Of a DNA stretch of 64,000 bases, positions 50,362 to 59,768 are shown piece after piece. Made by a program: the position numbers and the translations under genes. The DNA is from Nocardia coubleae NBRC 108252 (lineage in GTDB: Bacteria > Actinomycetota > Actinomycetes > Mycobacteriales > Mycobacteriaceae): the NCBI RefSeq assembly GCF_001612805.1, contig NZ_BDBD01000019.1, forward strand, positions 1 through 64,000, written 5' to 3'. Under the pieces are notes generated by a model. That model did not search any database, had not been told where the DNA came from, and saw only the letters and a program-made list of their open reading frames with translations. The number at the start of each line of letters is the position of its first letter. The stretch's first letter is position 1.

Positions 50362-50920
50362 GATCGGCCACCGAGGTGATGCGGTAGCTAGACATCCGCC
50401 ACCCCTGCGGGGTTTCAGCAACCGTGACGGTCACCCGCATCCGCCGGTACATGGTGGTGGACCCGTCGTGGTGGAGCACTTGTTGGGTCACCGTCGCCGC
50501 GACCGTCGGTCCCGACCCGCCGGTTTCCGCCTGCTCGGCGTCGACCAGGGCGGAGATGATGTCGTTGCTGTCGCGCCACCCCGCCCATTCCGGTAGCGGC
50601 GCCAAACCTTTCTCGGGGCCGTTGCCCGCCGCCGCAGCGGCCAGCTCGCCGGTCAGCCACGGCGCTGCACGAACCAACCCGGCACCAGGGTCGGGGTCAG
50701 CACGAGGCTGCCAGGAGAACATGGCCGCCAAACCCATCTGGGCGACGGTCACCGCGTCGGCGTCCTGGGGCTCGGGCCCCTCCACGTGGGCGGCACCGGG
50801 GGTGTGCGTATCGGATGTGGGCCCGGGGTCGTCGGCGCCGCCAGTCAGTACCGTGGTGAGTGCAATCGCGACGGCCGCGATACCGCCGGTCACAGTGGCG
50901 AGAGAAAGACGGTTGCTCAT
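50354..50920 (-). CDS. membrane-anchored VirB8/TcpC-like protein
   Basis: A 188-residue protein with an N-terminal membrane anchor (about 8-27, ATVTGGIAAVAIALTTVL) and an extracytoplasmic domain (AVTVAQMGLAAMFSWQPRAD..., MYRRMRVTVTVAETPQGW). The spacing of helices and strands is that of NTF2-like VirB8/TcpC domains, and the pattern is repeated in the lipoprotein at 48248-48775. It follows the cell-wall hydrolase gene by seven bases. It probably bridges the membrane part of the channel and the wall-side components. Confidence 0.65.
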   Translation of the reverse strand: MSNRLSLATVTGGIAAVAIALTTVLTGGADDPGPTSDTHTPGAAHVEGPEPQDADAVTVAQMGLAAMFSWQPRADPDPGAGLVRAAPWLTGELAAAAAGNGPEKGLAPLPEWAGWRDSNDIISALVDAEQAETGGSGPTVAATVTQQVLHHDGSTTMYRRMRVTVTVAETPQGWRMSSYRITSVADHG

Positions 50921-50927
50921 GGTGTCC

Positions 50928-52577
50928 TCAGCTCAGCGTCGTCGTCATCTGGGTGGCCGTCGCGAGAATGTTGGCCACGTACGGGCGGGTCTGAATCTCG
51001 TAATCCGTTGAGCCCGTGGGGAATCCGCCCGAGTGCAGCACCGCGTATTCGCCGGCGTTGTAGCCGGCGAGGTAGAGCTCGGCTGGCCCGTTGGGGGCTA
51101 CGACCTTGCCCTCACTGATCCAGGTGTCGACCTTGTCGGCGATGCCGCACATGTAGCGGGCTTGGCCGATGATCGCGTCGCCGTCGTCCCACACCGACGC
51201 CACACCGTTGCCGTCAGCGTCGATCACATACGGTTGCCCGTCGGTGGCGAGCGCGGTCGCGGTACCAGGCAGGAACTGGGCCAACCCCTGCGCACCCGCC
51301 GGGGAGGTGAGCCCTCGCCGGAACCCGGATTCCTGTTTGCCCTGCGCCGCCAGCAACGGCGAGGTGATCTGCGGACACACGGTCCCACCCAGCTGATACC
51401 AGGCCAGCAGTTCCTCGGGGACCGTGCCGTGGTCCAGGTCGGTGTCGCCGAGGGCGGGCCCACACACCGTCGTGGTCGCAGCACGCGCGGAGTCCGTGGT
51501 GACCGGGCCGATCGGTGTGCCGTCGGGATATCCCCCGCCCAAGGTGGTGACGTGGACGTGATCCATGTGGTTCGCGGTGGTCCCGCCGCGGTCTTCCATC
51601 AGGTTGGATTCGCCGGTGGCCGAGCGGTAGGTCTGGCGCCAGATCAGGTAGTCGATGCGCAACGCGGCAGCGTTGGTGATCACGAAGTCGGCGATCCGAT
51701 CGCCGAGCGCTTTGCCCTGCCCCGACGTCGGATCGGGGATCATGATGTCGATCGCCCGCCCGCTCGGGTGATCGGGCAGCGGATCCTCACGCTGCCCACC
51801 GATCTCACGCACCTGCGGAAACTGCTGAACGATGGTGCGGGCCAACCGGATCGTGTCGACCTGCAATCCGCGCTCGGACCCGATTGACGCGGGCATCGGC
51901 GCCAACTCGGCCCCTGCTGCTGCACCGGCCTCGATCCCCGTGCCGCCACCCAGGGTAGGCGTCGTCGACGGTGCGACATCGGTCGATCCGACCGGGCTGG
52001 TCGGCGCCGACCCACCCTGCAGCCACGGCATCGGATCGACTGCGGTGCCGCCGCCGAATCGGCCTCCGCCGGTCCAGATTTCCAGGTGTAGGTGTGCACC
52101 GTCCGGGCCTTCGGGGACGGTCTGACCGTTGTAGCCGACTCCGGCGATCAGCTGCCCGATCCCCACGCTCTGGCCTTGTTCGACCTCGACGTCGTCGGCG
52201 AACATGTGCCCATAGACCGAGGACACGATCTCGCCGTCGATGTTGTGGTCGATGACCACCCAGATCCCGAACCCGCTCGCCGCACCCACCCGCACCACGA
52301 CCCCGTCGGCGACCGCGTAGATCGGGGTCTTGGGTGCGGCGGCGAAGTCTTGGCCTTGATGCGTTGTGCCCCACCGCATTCCGAAACCCGAGGTCAGGGT
52401 GTAGGTGCCCTCAGCCATCGGCATCGTCCTCGTTCCATCCGACGCCGAGGAACTCCCTTTCGACGACGTCGACGGCGCACAGTTCTGCTCCTGGGCGACA
52501 CCGGCGAATATGAGCAGGACGATCAGCAACACGACCGCGCCCAGGGCTGCGGTCGTTGCGCGAGCGGCGCCGCTCAT
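50928..52577 (-). CDS. three-domain cell-wall hydrolase (M23 + M15-like + SLT)
   Basis: A 549-residue exported, membrane-anchored enzyme (TM about 10-27). An M23/LytM metallopeptidase domain (about 60-175) has SGFGMRWG-x-HQGQDF, YGHM and AHLHLEIW. A middle domain (about 240-345) has HPSGRAIDI and DHVHV, the metal-site pattern of M15/VanY-like peptidases. The C-terminal lytic transglycosylase domain (about 400-540) has QESGF with the catalytic Glu, GAQGLAQFLP and AGYNAG. It would open peptidoglycan for the transfer channel. Coupled (ATGA) to the VirB4-like ATPase gene. Confidence 0.85.
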   Translation of the reverse strand: MSGAARATTAALGAVVLLIVLLIFAGVAQEQNCAPSTSSKGSSSASDGTRTMPMAEGTYTLTSGFGMRWGTTHQGQDFAAAPKTPIYAVADGVVVRVGAASGFGIWVVIDHNIDGEIVSSVYGHMFADDVEVEQGQSVGIGQLIAGVGYNGQTVPEGPDGAHLHLEIWTGGGRFGGGTAVDPMPWLQGGSAPTSPVGSTDVAPSTTPTLGGGTGIEAGAAAGAELAPMPASIGSERGLQVDTIRLARTIVQQFPQVREIGGQREDPLPDHPSGRAIDIMIPDPTSGQGKALGDRIADFVITNAAALRIDYLIWRQTYRSATGESNLMEDRGGTTANHMDHVHVTTLGGGYPDGTPIGPVTTDSARAATTTVCGPALGDTDLDHGTVPEELLAWYQLGGTVCPQITSPLLAAQGKQESGFRRGLTSPAGAQGLAQFLPGTATALATDGQPYVIDADGNGVASVWDDGDAIIGQARYMCGIADKVDTWISEGKVVAPNGPAELYLAGYNAGEYAVLHSGGFPTGSTDYEIQTRPYVANILATATQMTTTLS

Positions 52578-54301
52578 CGCGGGCTCACCGATCTGGTGGG
52601 GGTTTGGCCGAGGTTGTCGAAGCGGCGGTTGGTGTTGTGGATCTCGGAGTCGCGTTCGGTGGGGGTGAACACCATCCGGAAGGGGATGCCGGGTTGTTCG
52701 GCTTCCCCGGTCTTGAGCAGATAGCAGCCGGTGCCGGGCGGTGTTTCGCGTCGCGTGGTGTCGAGGTCGTCGTCGCTGGGTGGGCGTGGCGCTGCCCAGG
52801 AGGTGACCAGCAGTTTCTCGGTGTCGGTCATCCCCGCGACTGCGGCGATGCGGTGGGCTTCTTCGGGGCCGACCGGGCCGATGATCTTCGCCCGAGCTCG
52901 TTCGAAGAAGCCGAGCGCTTTGGCTTGTGCGGCGGGGGAATCGAAGGCGGCGAGGTCTTTGATGGTGTGCGAGCACATGATCAGCCCTGTGGCGAGGCCG
53001 CGGTTGAGGCGGGTCAGTGCGTCGACGCGGTCGACCATGAATTCCCCGACGCCGAGCACCCGCCAGATCTCGTCCATCACGACCTCGAACGTCCGGGCGG
53101 GGGCCAGTCCGGCGTCGGCGAGGGCGTGGGCGGCGGCGACGGCGCCGAATCCGTCGGACCAGCAGGTCATCAGGACCGCGGCCAGCAGTTTGGTGTCGCC
53201 TTCGGGGATGCGGGAGATGTCGATGCAGATCGCGGGACTCGACAGATCCAGGCGGGTCGTGGTGGGGCCGTTGAAGATCGCCCCGAACGGTCCTTCGACC
53301 AAGGCACGCATCGACCGGCGCAACGGTTTCGTCGCCGTCCGGTAGGCGAGTTCGTCGTCTTCCTCGGCGAACGCACGCAATCGCTCCCCGCCCGCCGAGA
53401 TCACCGCCAACAGGTCTTCCAGCAGCGGCGGGTCCTCGTGGGTGAAACCACCAGCTGGGCTGTAGAGCTCGCGCAGACCAGCGGCGAGCAGCACCTCCTC
53501 GTAGTCCTCGACCCGGCCGCCGCGCACCAGCTCGATCAACCCGGCGACAATGTTGATCTGCCCGGCTTCGACCCGTGCCATCACCTGGCGGCGTTGATCG
53601 GCATCGGGGAGTGCGGCGATGACGGCGCCGAGGGCGCCGACGTCGAGGGGGTTGATGGTGCCGTGGCCGTAGCCGACGTCGACGACTTGTCCGTCGAGGC
53701 GCTCGACGAGGTCGCGGTATTCGCCTTTGGTGTCGCCCATGCACAGCACGGTCTCCCCCGCCGCGACGGCGCCGGTCATGATGCGTCGGATCAGCGAGGA
53801 TTTACCGAACCCGTTGAGCGCCAACACGAACGCGATCGGCGCGGTGATGAATCCCCGCAGGAACCATGACATCGGGTCGAAATGCACCGGGGCACCGGTG
53901 ATGTAGTGACTGCCGACCGGCACGCCCGCAGTTGGGGCGCTGGCCCCGACGCAGAACGGCCACAACCCGGCCACCTGCACAGTCGTGCCGCGCCACTCCG
54001 GGGTGCGCGGCACCACCGACGCCCGCCCACCCCCAGCACCGACGTAGCCGCGGTCGGTCAACACCGGCGCGAGAAGATCGAACCCATCCCCCGCAGCACC
54101 CTCGCGCCGCCGCGCCGCGGTCGCGCGGCGATGATCGTCACTGGACAGCAGCATCCGTGCCCGCCGGCCCCGCAGCCCGGCCTGTGTGGCCGCGAGCTCG
54201 ACTTCCGCGCGGCGGGTTCTGCTCAGAACCCTGATGCCCTCGATGATTTCGGTTCTCGCGGGCTTGCCCCGGTCGGGCGAGCCGTTCATGTGCCCGGTCA
54301 T
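52574..54301 (-). CDS. VirB4/TraC-like transfer ATPase
   Basis: A 575-residue P-loop ATPase. Walker A is ALNGFGKSSL (Lys167), Walker B is FEVVMDEIW, and the sequence after each agrees with VirB4/TraC proteins. It lacks the long N-terminal half of typical VirB4, which here is likely supplied by the separate SCO6880-like gene immediately upstream. Cytoplasmic face of the membrane, driving substrate transport. ATG at 54301 overlaps the stop of the SCO6880-like gene. Confidence 0.85.
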   Translation of the reverse strand: MTGHMNGSPDRGKPARTEIIEGIRVLSRTRRAEVELAATQAGLRGRRARMLLSSDDHRRATAARRREGAAGDGFDLLAPVLTDRGYVGAGGGRASVVPRTPEWRGTTVQVAGLWPFCVGASAPTAGVPVGSHYITGAPVHFDPMSWFLRGFITAPIAFVLALNGFGKSSLIRRIMTGAVAAGETVLCMGDTKGEYRDLVERLDGQVVDVGYGHGTINPLDVGALGAVIAALPDADQRRQVMARVEAGQINIVAGLIELVRGGRVEDYEEVLLAAGLRELYSPAGGFTHEDPPLLEDLLAVISAGGERLRAFAEEDDELAYRTATKPLRRSMRALVEGPFGAIFNGPTTTRLDLSSPAICIDISRIPEGDTKLLAAVLMTCWSDGFGAVAAAHALADAGLAPARTFEVVMDEIWRVLGVGEFMVDRVDALTRLNRGLATGLIMCSHTIKDLAAFDSPAAQAKALGFFERARAKIIGPVGPEEAHRIAAVAGMTDTEKLLVTSWAAPRPPSDDDLDTTRRETPPGTGCYLLKTGEAEQPGIPFRMVFTPTERDSEIHNTNRRFDNLGQTPTRSVSPR

Positions 54302-55770
54302 CCCGAGACCCGTTCGGAGATGGAGGCGTGCTCAGGCAAAATCAGCCCGATCCCGAGCGAGGCGGCGAAGCCGGCGGCTTGGTAGCCGTAGCAGCGGCGC
54401 ACCGTCAACCGCGAGGCCGCCGCCATCCCTTTGACCGAGGCCTCGATGCCGGGCAGGTCCGCGTCGAGGTGATCGGTCACCGTCACCAACACCCCGAACC
54501 GAGTCAACCCCGCCCCGCGAGCTTGCTCCTCCCGCGCGGCGGAGGTGTTGCCGACCCGGATGCGGGCCGCCGCCGAGGAGATCCCGCGTTCGGTCTGTTC
54601 GGCGGCGACCGCGTCGCGGAAGTCCGAATCGACCAGTGAGGTCGCTTCCGCGGCCGAATGCAGGCGGTAGACGATCGCGACGCGCTTACGTGGGGCGTCC
54701 GGGCGCGGCCGTAGGAGTTCTTCGAGGACGGTTTCCATCACCGCCCCGCGGGGTGCGCCGTCCATTTCCCAGGTGATCGAGCGGGCCCCGTCGTGGACGT
54801 AGTGATCCCACCGGTCCTGATGGGCCAGCGGGCCGACCGAGTCCCACGACTGCGACTCCACGATCCGATCCCCCGCCGCCTCCACATCACGCTGAGAGGC
54901 CAGGTCGAACCGGCTACGCACCAACCCCAGCACCTCCCACGCCTGCAGAGGTGTGGCGGGCAAGCCGGCGCGGGCGAGCTGGGACAACACCGATTGCAGG
55001 CGTTGCCCGATCTCACGGGCCTGCTCGGCCTGATCACGCCGGATACGCCCCTTGCCGATCGCCCGATAGGTGACCGCGATCCGCGCTTCGATCCGCACCC
55101 CCACCCCACCGCTGTCGGCAGCCGCTTCGGTCATCACCGTCTTGGCGAAAACGGGGGCACTCGGGCGGATCAGCCGGGTGACTTCCCGGGTTTGCTTCAA
55201 CCGGGTTTCCACGACGTTGTCCAGCACCGCAGTCACCGCGACCACTTCGCCACCGCGGCTCTGTGAGGCCAGGAACTGGCCGTATCCCTCGACCCAGGAA
55301 TCGATCTGGGCTTGGTCGACGAGTTCCTTGCCCCGCGGGATCACCCGCACGATCACCGTGTAGTGGTCGCTGCGCCGGATATGCAGCATCGCGAACCGCT
55401 TCCCACCCGGCGTCTCGTACTCGGTCAAACGTGAATCAGCTAGCAAGCCCGGCAATTTCGCTAACCCCGGCAGGCGGGAGAACCGACCCGAACGGTAGGT
55501 CAGCTCGCCGCGAGATCGCGCACGCGCGAACTGGACCCGCAGCAGCAGAAGTTCCCACCCGGTGCGCCCGTTGCGGGTCACCGCCAGCGGGACGAACACC
55601 ACCGCCGCCCCGGCCAGGACCGCCCCCGCGAATTCGAGGGAGCGGGTGATCATGAACGACACCATCACCGTGATCACCAGGCCGAGTCCGAGGAGCGACA
55701 CGCCCCAGGTCAATCCGAAGAACCCGGCCGAGCGTGGCTGTTCCCACCGCCCATACATTCGTGTGCTCAT
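54298..55770 (-). CDS. SCO6880-like conjugation protein
   Basis: A 490-residue protein with two TM helices near the N-terminus (about 17-37 and 45-63) and a large cytoplasmic region rich in beta strands and helices (VTAVLDNVVETRLKQTREVTRL...). It matches the actinobacterial SCO6880 family, found beside VirB4-like ATPases. The family appears to combine the VirB3-type membrane part and the N-terminal part of VirB4. The ATG at 55770 overlaps the VirB6-like stop (ATGA). Confidence 0.78.
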   Translation of the reverse strand: MSTRMYGRWEQPRSAGFFGLTWGVSLLGLGLVITVMVSFMITRSLEFAGAVLAGAAVVFVPLAVTRNGRTGWELLLLRVQFARARSRGELTYRSGRFSRLPGLAKLPGLLADSRLTEYETPGGKRFAMLHIRRSDHYTVIVRVIPRGKELVDQAQIDSWVEGYGQFLASQSRGGEVVAVTAVLDNVVETRLKQTREVTRLIRPSAPVFAKTVMTEAAADSGGVGVRIEARIAVTYRAIGKGRIRRDQAEQAREIGQRLQSVLSQLARAGLPATPLQAWEVLGLVRSRFDLASQRDVEAAGDRIVESQSWDSVGPLAHQDRWDHYVHDGARSITWEMDGAPRGAVMETVLEELLRPRPDAPRKRVAIVYRLHSAAEATSLVDSDFRDAVAAEQTERGISSAAARIRVGNTSAAREEQARGAGLTRFGVLVTVTDHLDADLPGIEASVKGMAAASRLTVRRCYGYQAAGFAASLGIGLILPEHASISERVSG

Positions 55771-57203
55771 CGGCGGACCTCCCCGGGACCGAGCGAGTCC
55801 GGATCCAACTGGCCCGACGATTCCGGGACAGCACGTTGAGCGGTTGACGCGATGCCTTGCAGTGCACCGACCGCGAGCTGGGCACCCAACATCGCCGCAC
55901 CAGCAGGGCCCGCACCCATCGCACCAGTGGCCGCAGCACTGCCCGACCCACCGGCACCAGCGGCTGAGGCCCGGCCCGCGCTCGCACCACCTGCGCTCGA
56001 ACCACCCCCGCCTGCCGGCGCAGATCTGGACGCGCCACCGGCCGATGCGGGGGCCGACCCTCCGGGTGGCGAGCCTGAATTCGCCGCCATCGGTCTGGCC
56101 CCACCGGTGCCGCCCGGCGGAGGGGACGATCCGCTCGGGCTCGACGACCCTGGCGACGAGCCAGACCTTTCGGCCTCCGAAACCTTCCTGGCTTGTGACC
56201 CCCGGCTGCCGGCCGCCGACATCGCGATCCCGGCACCGGCGCCAGCCAACGCTGATGCCGCGCCGCCGCCACCGCCGAGGGTGGCCACTGCGGGTGCGAT
56301 CAACCGGATCAGCGCGGGGAGCACAATGACGGTCATCAGCATCAAGATCAGGCCGAGCAGCATCAGCTGGGGATCGGTCTGCTCCTCGGCACCGAGGACG
56401 GTGAACGCGATCGCATAGACCAGCGCCCCGACCGGCTTCCACAGCACGAACGCCAGCGACCACGCCAGAAGGCGTTTGTAGGCTTGCGAGCCGGCCGAGG
56501 ACCCGGATGCGGCGGCCACCAAGGGGATCACCGCGACGACCACGACCAGCAACGCCTGCCGGATCACCAGCATGACCAACTGGACCAGCATGCTGATCAC
56601 GCCGAGCAGACCAACGAGCAGAAGAATCCCGGGCCCGAGAGTGGCCATGGTGTCGGGGTCGAGGATCCGGCCGATGGCGTTCTCGAGATCTCCACGCGTA
56701 GCGTCGAAAATCACCCAGTTGGCGAACTGGTCGCCGGCATTCGTGCCTACCGTGATGAGTGTCGCGAAGGTCATCGACGCGAAGATGGCGCGAGCGAGCA
56801 TGAGGAAGCTCTCCTGCGCTTCTCCCGCCACGCCACCACGTTTGGCCAGTGCCAGCCGAGCCGCCGCGAGCATGATTCCCGCAGTCAAGAGCACCACCTG
56901 CAGACCGACGGTGTAGTCCCTGATCTGGGTGAGGACAGGAGCGGGTTGCCCAGCCGAGGAAGATAATTGGGGCGATGGTAACGTCGTCCACCACGTCATC
57001 CCCATTCTCAGAAGCTTCGCCAAGCCTGTAACTAGGAAGCTGACAAAGCGGTCGATCACCGAATCACCGGCCGCGTCCACGGCCGCGCTGCCGAACTGGC
57101 ACGCCTCGCGCACCCCCGGCAACACCGTGCACGCGATATCGGGGACCTGTGTTCGGGCTGGTCCTGCCGCCAGCGGGGCCGCAGCGTCGAGAGAACTGTT
57201 CAT
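55767..57203 (-). CDS. VirB6/TrbL-like channel protein
   Basis: A 478-residue membrane protein. An N-terminal periplasmic segment with two cysteines (IACTVLPGVREACQFG) is followed by about six TM helices (100-320). It ends in a roughly 130-residue Gly/Ala/Ser/Pro-rich cytoplasmic tail. This topology is that of TrbL/VirB6 proteins, which form the inner-membrane part of the channel. The start at 57203 has GGAAGG upstream and overlaps the preceding gene. Confidence 0.8.
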   Translation of the reverse strand: MNSSLDAAAPLAAGPARTQVPDIACTVLPGVREACQFGSAAVDAAGDSVIDRFVSFLVTGLAKLLRMGMTWWTTLPSPQLSSSAGQPAPVLTQIRDYTVGLQVVLLTAGIMLAAARLALAKRGGVAGEAQESFLMLARAIFASMTFATLITVGTNAGDQFANWVIFDATRGDLENAIGRILDPDTMATLGPGILLLVGLLGVISMLVQLVMLVIRQALLVVVVAVIPLVAAASGSSAGSQAYKRLLAWSLAFVLWKPVGALVYAIAFTVLGAEEQTDPQLMLLGLILMLMTVIVLPALIRLIAPAVATLGGGGGAASALAGAGAGIAMSAAGSRGSQARKVSEAERSGSSPGSSSPSGSSPPPGGTGGARPMAANSGSPPGGSAPASAGGASRSAPAGGGGSSAGGASAGRASAAGAGGSGSAAATGAMGAGPAGAAMLGAQLAVGALQGIASTAQRAVPESSGQLDPDSLGPGEVRR

Positions 57204-58003
57204 GATGATCGGGCCTTCCAATCACCGAACCCGGTCAACGACGCGGTCGGAGTTGCTGGGCGCCAGAGGCTTTCGATGTCGTCGGGTACCCGGACGCGCC
57301 AGTCGCCCTCGACCCAGACCATCGGCCAGGTCGCGATGGCGTATCCGGTCGTGGAACGGACCGCGAGTTGCACCACGGCCAAGTCGTCGCGGTAGCCCGG
57401 TTGAATCCGCACACCTTCGGGCACGGTCACGTAGCGCGCTGCGCCCGGGGTGTCTGCCCGTGACCGCGCGAACCGGTCGATCAACGGCTGTCCGCCGCCG
57501 TAGAAGCGCTCGCGCACGACATCTCGCCAGATCGGGTCGTGCGCGGCATAGACCCGTCCGACCGCGTCCAACGCCGCCAGCGCGGCCCCTTGCGGTGTGC
57601 GCGCGAACCCTTCGGCAACACCGGCATCGATGCGGGCAGGGCCGTCGCTGCCCGACACCGCGACCGCCGCGCCGCCCCAGATGCGCTGCCACTGCAACCG
57701 TGCAGGTGGTGCGCTCAGATAGTCCGGCCGCGCCGGGTCGACACGTTCCTGGGCGCTTTGCGGCAACGCTGCACCGGCTTCCTCGGCAGGGACTTCGAGG
57801 CGGTTGCCGAACATGTCGACCGTCGGCGGACGTGCTGCTGACGGTGTCGTTGATGGCGCTGCGGTCGTCGAGCCCTGTCCGTTCTTGGCAGGGGGTTGGG
57901 TGGTGTCGGTGTTGTCGTCGCCGGTGATGGTCAGGACGAAGACGGTGATCACGACGGCGGTGATGATGCTGAATAGCAGGACGAGGGTTCGAGTGGCACG
58001 CAT
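57200..58003 (-). CDS. membrane-anchored transfer protein, 267 aa
   Basis: One N-terminal membrane helix (about 7-27), a Thr/Pro-rich linker and a wall-side domain (about 100-260) with GFARTPQGAALAALDAVGRVYAAH and TTGYAIATWPMVWVEGDWRVRVP. The domain shares its order and the TPQGAALAALD-type helix with the lipoprotein at 58016-58657 (DRSPAGAALAAIHTTVR), so the two are paralogues. Similar proteins occur in actinobacterial ICE transfer loci. It is coupled to the VirB6-like gene. Confidence 0.68.
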   Translation of the reverse strand: MRATRTLVLLFSIITAVVITVFVLTITGDDNTDTTQPPAKNGQGSTTAAPSTTPSAARPPTVDMFGNRLEVPAEEAGAALPQSAQERVDPARPDYLSAPPARLQWQRIWGGAAVAVSGSDGPARIDAGVAEGFARTPQGAALAALDAVGRVYAAHDPIWRDVVRERFYGGGQPLIDRFARSRADTPGAARYVTVPEGVRIQPGYRDDLAVVQLAVRSTTGYAIATWPMVWVEGDWRVRVPDDIESLWRPATPTASLTGFGDWKARSS

Positions 58004-58015
58004 CAGAGCTGGTCC

Positions 58016-58657
58016 TCAGGGTCTCGGCAGGGCGACCATGTCAGCGGGGACGGAATCGACTGCGGTGACCGGGCTCTCGGTCACCGTGTCGGGCAGGCGC
58101 AGCCGCCACCCGTCGGGGGCCCAGATGACGGTGGCGGTGTTGCGGGTGGTCGAGTTGTCCGGATAGAGAGAGAAGGTCTGGACCTGGGCTTCGGTGTCGG
58201 CATAGGCGGTGACGAGGTAGCCGAGGATCGTGGGCACCGTGTCGGTGGCCGGGGTGGTGATCGAGACCTGTGCGCGTGCTGTGGCCCAGGCATCCCTGCC
58301 CCGGCCGGGGGCGATCATGCGGTGCCCGACCGCCGCCCATCCGCTGTCGGGTGCGACCGACATGCGCACGGTCGTGTGGATCGCGGCCAGGGCGGCGCCG
58401 GCCGGGGACCGGTCGAAGTCGGTGGCGGTCGCACCGTCGATCACGCGGGGGCCTTGCACCGCCACCGGCAGATCAATGCCTTGGTAGGTGCGCCAGCTCA
58501 GCCCTGTAGGAGCCACCTGCTCCGTTGTGGGTGTGGGCAGCGGCTGGTTGTCGCCGGGGTCGGTGCCGCCACAACCTGTGGCGGTGAGGCCGGTGATGAC
58601 GATGGCGAGCCAGGTGATCATTATTGGGCTGGTTGGGGGCGAAAGTTTGTGTGGCAT
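58016..58657 (-). CDS. lipoprotein paralogue of the 267-aa transfer protein
   Basis: A 213-residue lipoprotein with a signal peptide ending LTATGC (Cys29) and a domain of the same pattern as its neighbour (DFDRSPAGAALAAIHTTVR, PDGWRLRLPD). AGGAAACC precedes the ATG at 58657. Paired anchored and lipidated copies of one domain could form two layers of the same structure (inference). Confidence 0.7.
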   Translation of the reverse strand: MPHKLSPPTSPIMITWLAIVITGLTATGCGGTDPGDNQPLPTPTTEQVAPTGLSWRTYQGIDLPVAVQGPRVIDGATATDFDRSPAGAALAAIHTTVRMSVAPDSGWAAVGHRMIAPGRGRDAWATARAQVSITTPATDTVPTILGYLVTAYADTEAQVQTFSLYPDNSTTRNTATVIWAPDGWRLRLPDTVTESPVTAVDSVPADMVALPRP

Positions 58658-58674
58658 AGGGGTTTCCTGTGGTG

Positions 58675-58908
58675 TCAGGTGGTGGGGAGGATGGCGATGG
58701 CCAGGGCGCTGGCCGAGCCGAGGAGTGCGGCGGCGACCAGGGATCCGAGGAATCCTTCGATCGCTTCTTCGCGGTAGATCCGGACGGCGAGTTGGCCGCC
58801 GACGAAGGTCGCGCGCGCCACGCACAGCAGCAGCACGAACCAGGCCAGCCAGTTCAACAGTTGTGTCAGTGGCGCCAACACCTGCGCGGGCAGCGGTGCG
58901 GCGATCAC
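58675..58908 (-). CDS. small two-TM membrane protein, 77 aa
   Basis: A 77-residue protein with two hydrophobic helices (about 14-33 and 52-74) separated by ATFVGGQLAVRIYREEAIEGF. Size and topology are those of VirB2/VirB3-type subunits. The sequence differs from the two VirB2-like copies, except for the G-G-x-x-A/F-x-x-R/W pattern in the loop. GTG start overlaps the hydrolase stop. Confidence 0.65.
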   Translation of the reverse strand: MIAAPLPAQVLAPLTQLLNWLAWFVLLLCVARATFVGGQLAVRIYREEAIEGFLGSLVAAALLGSASALAIAILPTT

Positions 58909-59768
58909 CAGTGGCCTCCGAACCGGTCAGCGTCTCGCGCCACGCGGATCGCGGAAGACACCGCTGCGGCGGGCAACCAGGGAAAGGTTCGGGCCAGGTC
59001 ATGGCCCCCGTCGCGCAGGCTGCTCAGTTCGGCCCACACCGTCTCCGCGAGTTCGGTGACCCTCCCGTAGCGCGCGACTGGGTCGGCGTGCCCGGCCACG
59101 ATCCAGGTCGGTGTCGCCCGCAGAAGGTCTTCGACCACCGCTAGGTCGGCCCCGCATCGCCGATACGCACGCAGGGTGTGGAGGGCGGCCTCGAGTTCGG
59201 CGTCGGTGTGCAGGCGGTGCTCGCCCAGGGCGGTGGAAAGTTGGTGGATGAGACGTCGACCGGCCCGGCGGGCCGCCCCCGTGGGGTGTTCGGTGAGGGC
59301 TTTGTCGTGATCGGGTAGTTCGGTCACCGGTGTGATCGCGACGATCGCGTCGATGCGGGCGAGGTCGCGTCGGTGGTGGTAGAGCCATTCCTGAGCGACG
59401 ATCGCGGCCAGTGAATGCACGACCAGCACCACGCGACCGTCAGCATGGGAGATGACGGTGTCCAGGTCTTCGACGAGTTGGGTCATGCCCGCGGGTCCGG
59501 GTTGCAGCGGAAGGTCGTTGCCGTGGCCGCGCTGCTCGTACACGAGCTGGGCGACCTCAGCGCGGAAATGCCGGTCGATCAGCGTCATCATCGGCGCGAA
59601 ATGGCTTGCGTCGGCGAGCGGTCCGGGCAGGTAGACCACGGTCAGCGCGGCGTCGGGGTTCCCGAACCGGGTTCCGGTCAGCACTGTGCCGTCGGCGGCG
59701 GCGATGGCCACAGCGCGTGAATCCGTTGTGATGCTGCGGGTTTCGTGGCGATACTGGGGAGCCTGCAT
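58905..59768 (-). CDS. alpha/beta hydrolase
   Basis: A 287-residue alpha/beta hydrolase without a signal peptide. The nucleophile is Ser119 in LVVHSLAAI (the GxSxG position reads V-H-S-L-A), an Asp is in AGHADPVARYG, and the C-terminal His is in GGHDLARTF. VYLPGPLADASHF supplies the oxyanion region. The substrate is unknown. It is the only one of module B's three hydrolase-like genes with an intact Ser. TGATG coupling ties it to the VirB2-like gene. Confidence 0.75.
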   Translation of the reverse strand: MQAPQYRHETRSITTDSRAVAIAAADGTVLTGTRFGNPDAALTVVYLPGPLADASHFAPMMTLIDRHFRAEVAQLVYEQRGHGNDLPLQPGPAGMTQLVEDLDTVISHADGRVVLVVHSLAAIVAQEWLYHHRRDLARIDAIVAITPVTELPDHDKALTEHPTGAARRAGRRLIHQLSTALGEHRLHTDAELEAALHTLRAYRRCGADLAVVEDLLRATPTWIVAGHADPVARYGRVTELAETVWAELSSLRDGGHDLARTFPWLPAAAVSSAIRVARDADRFGGHW

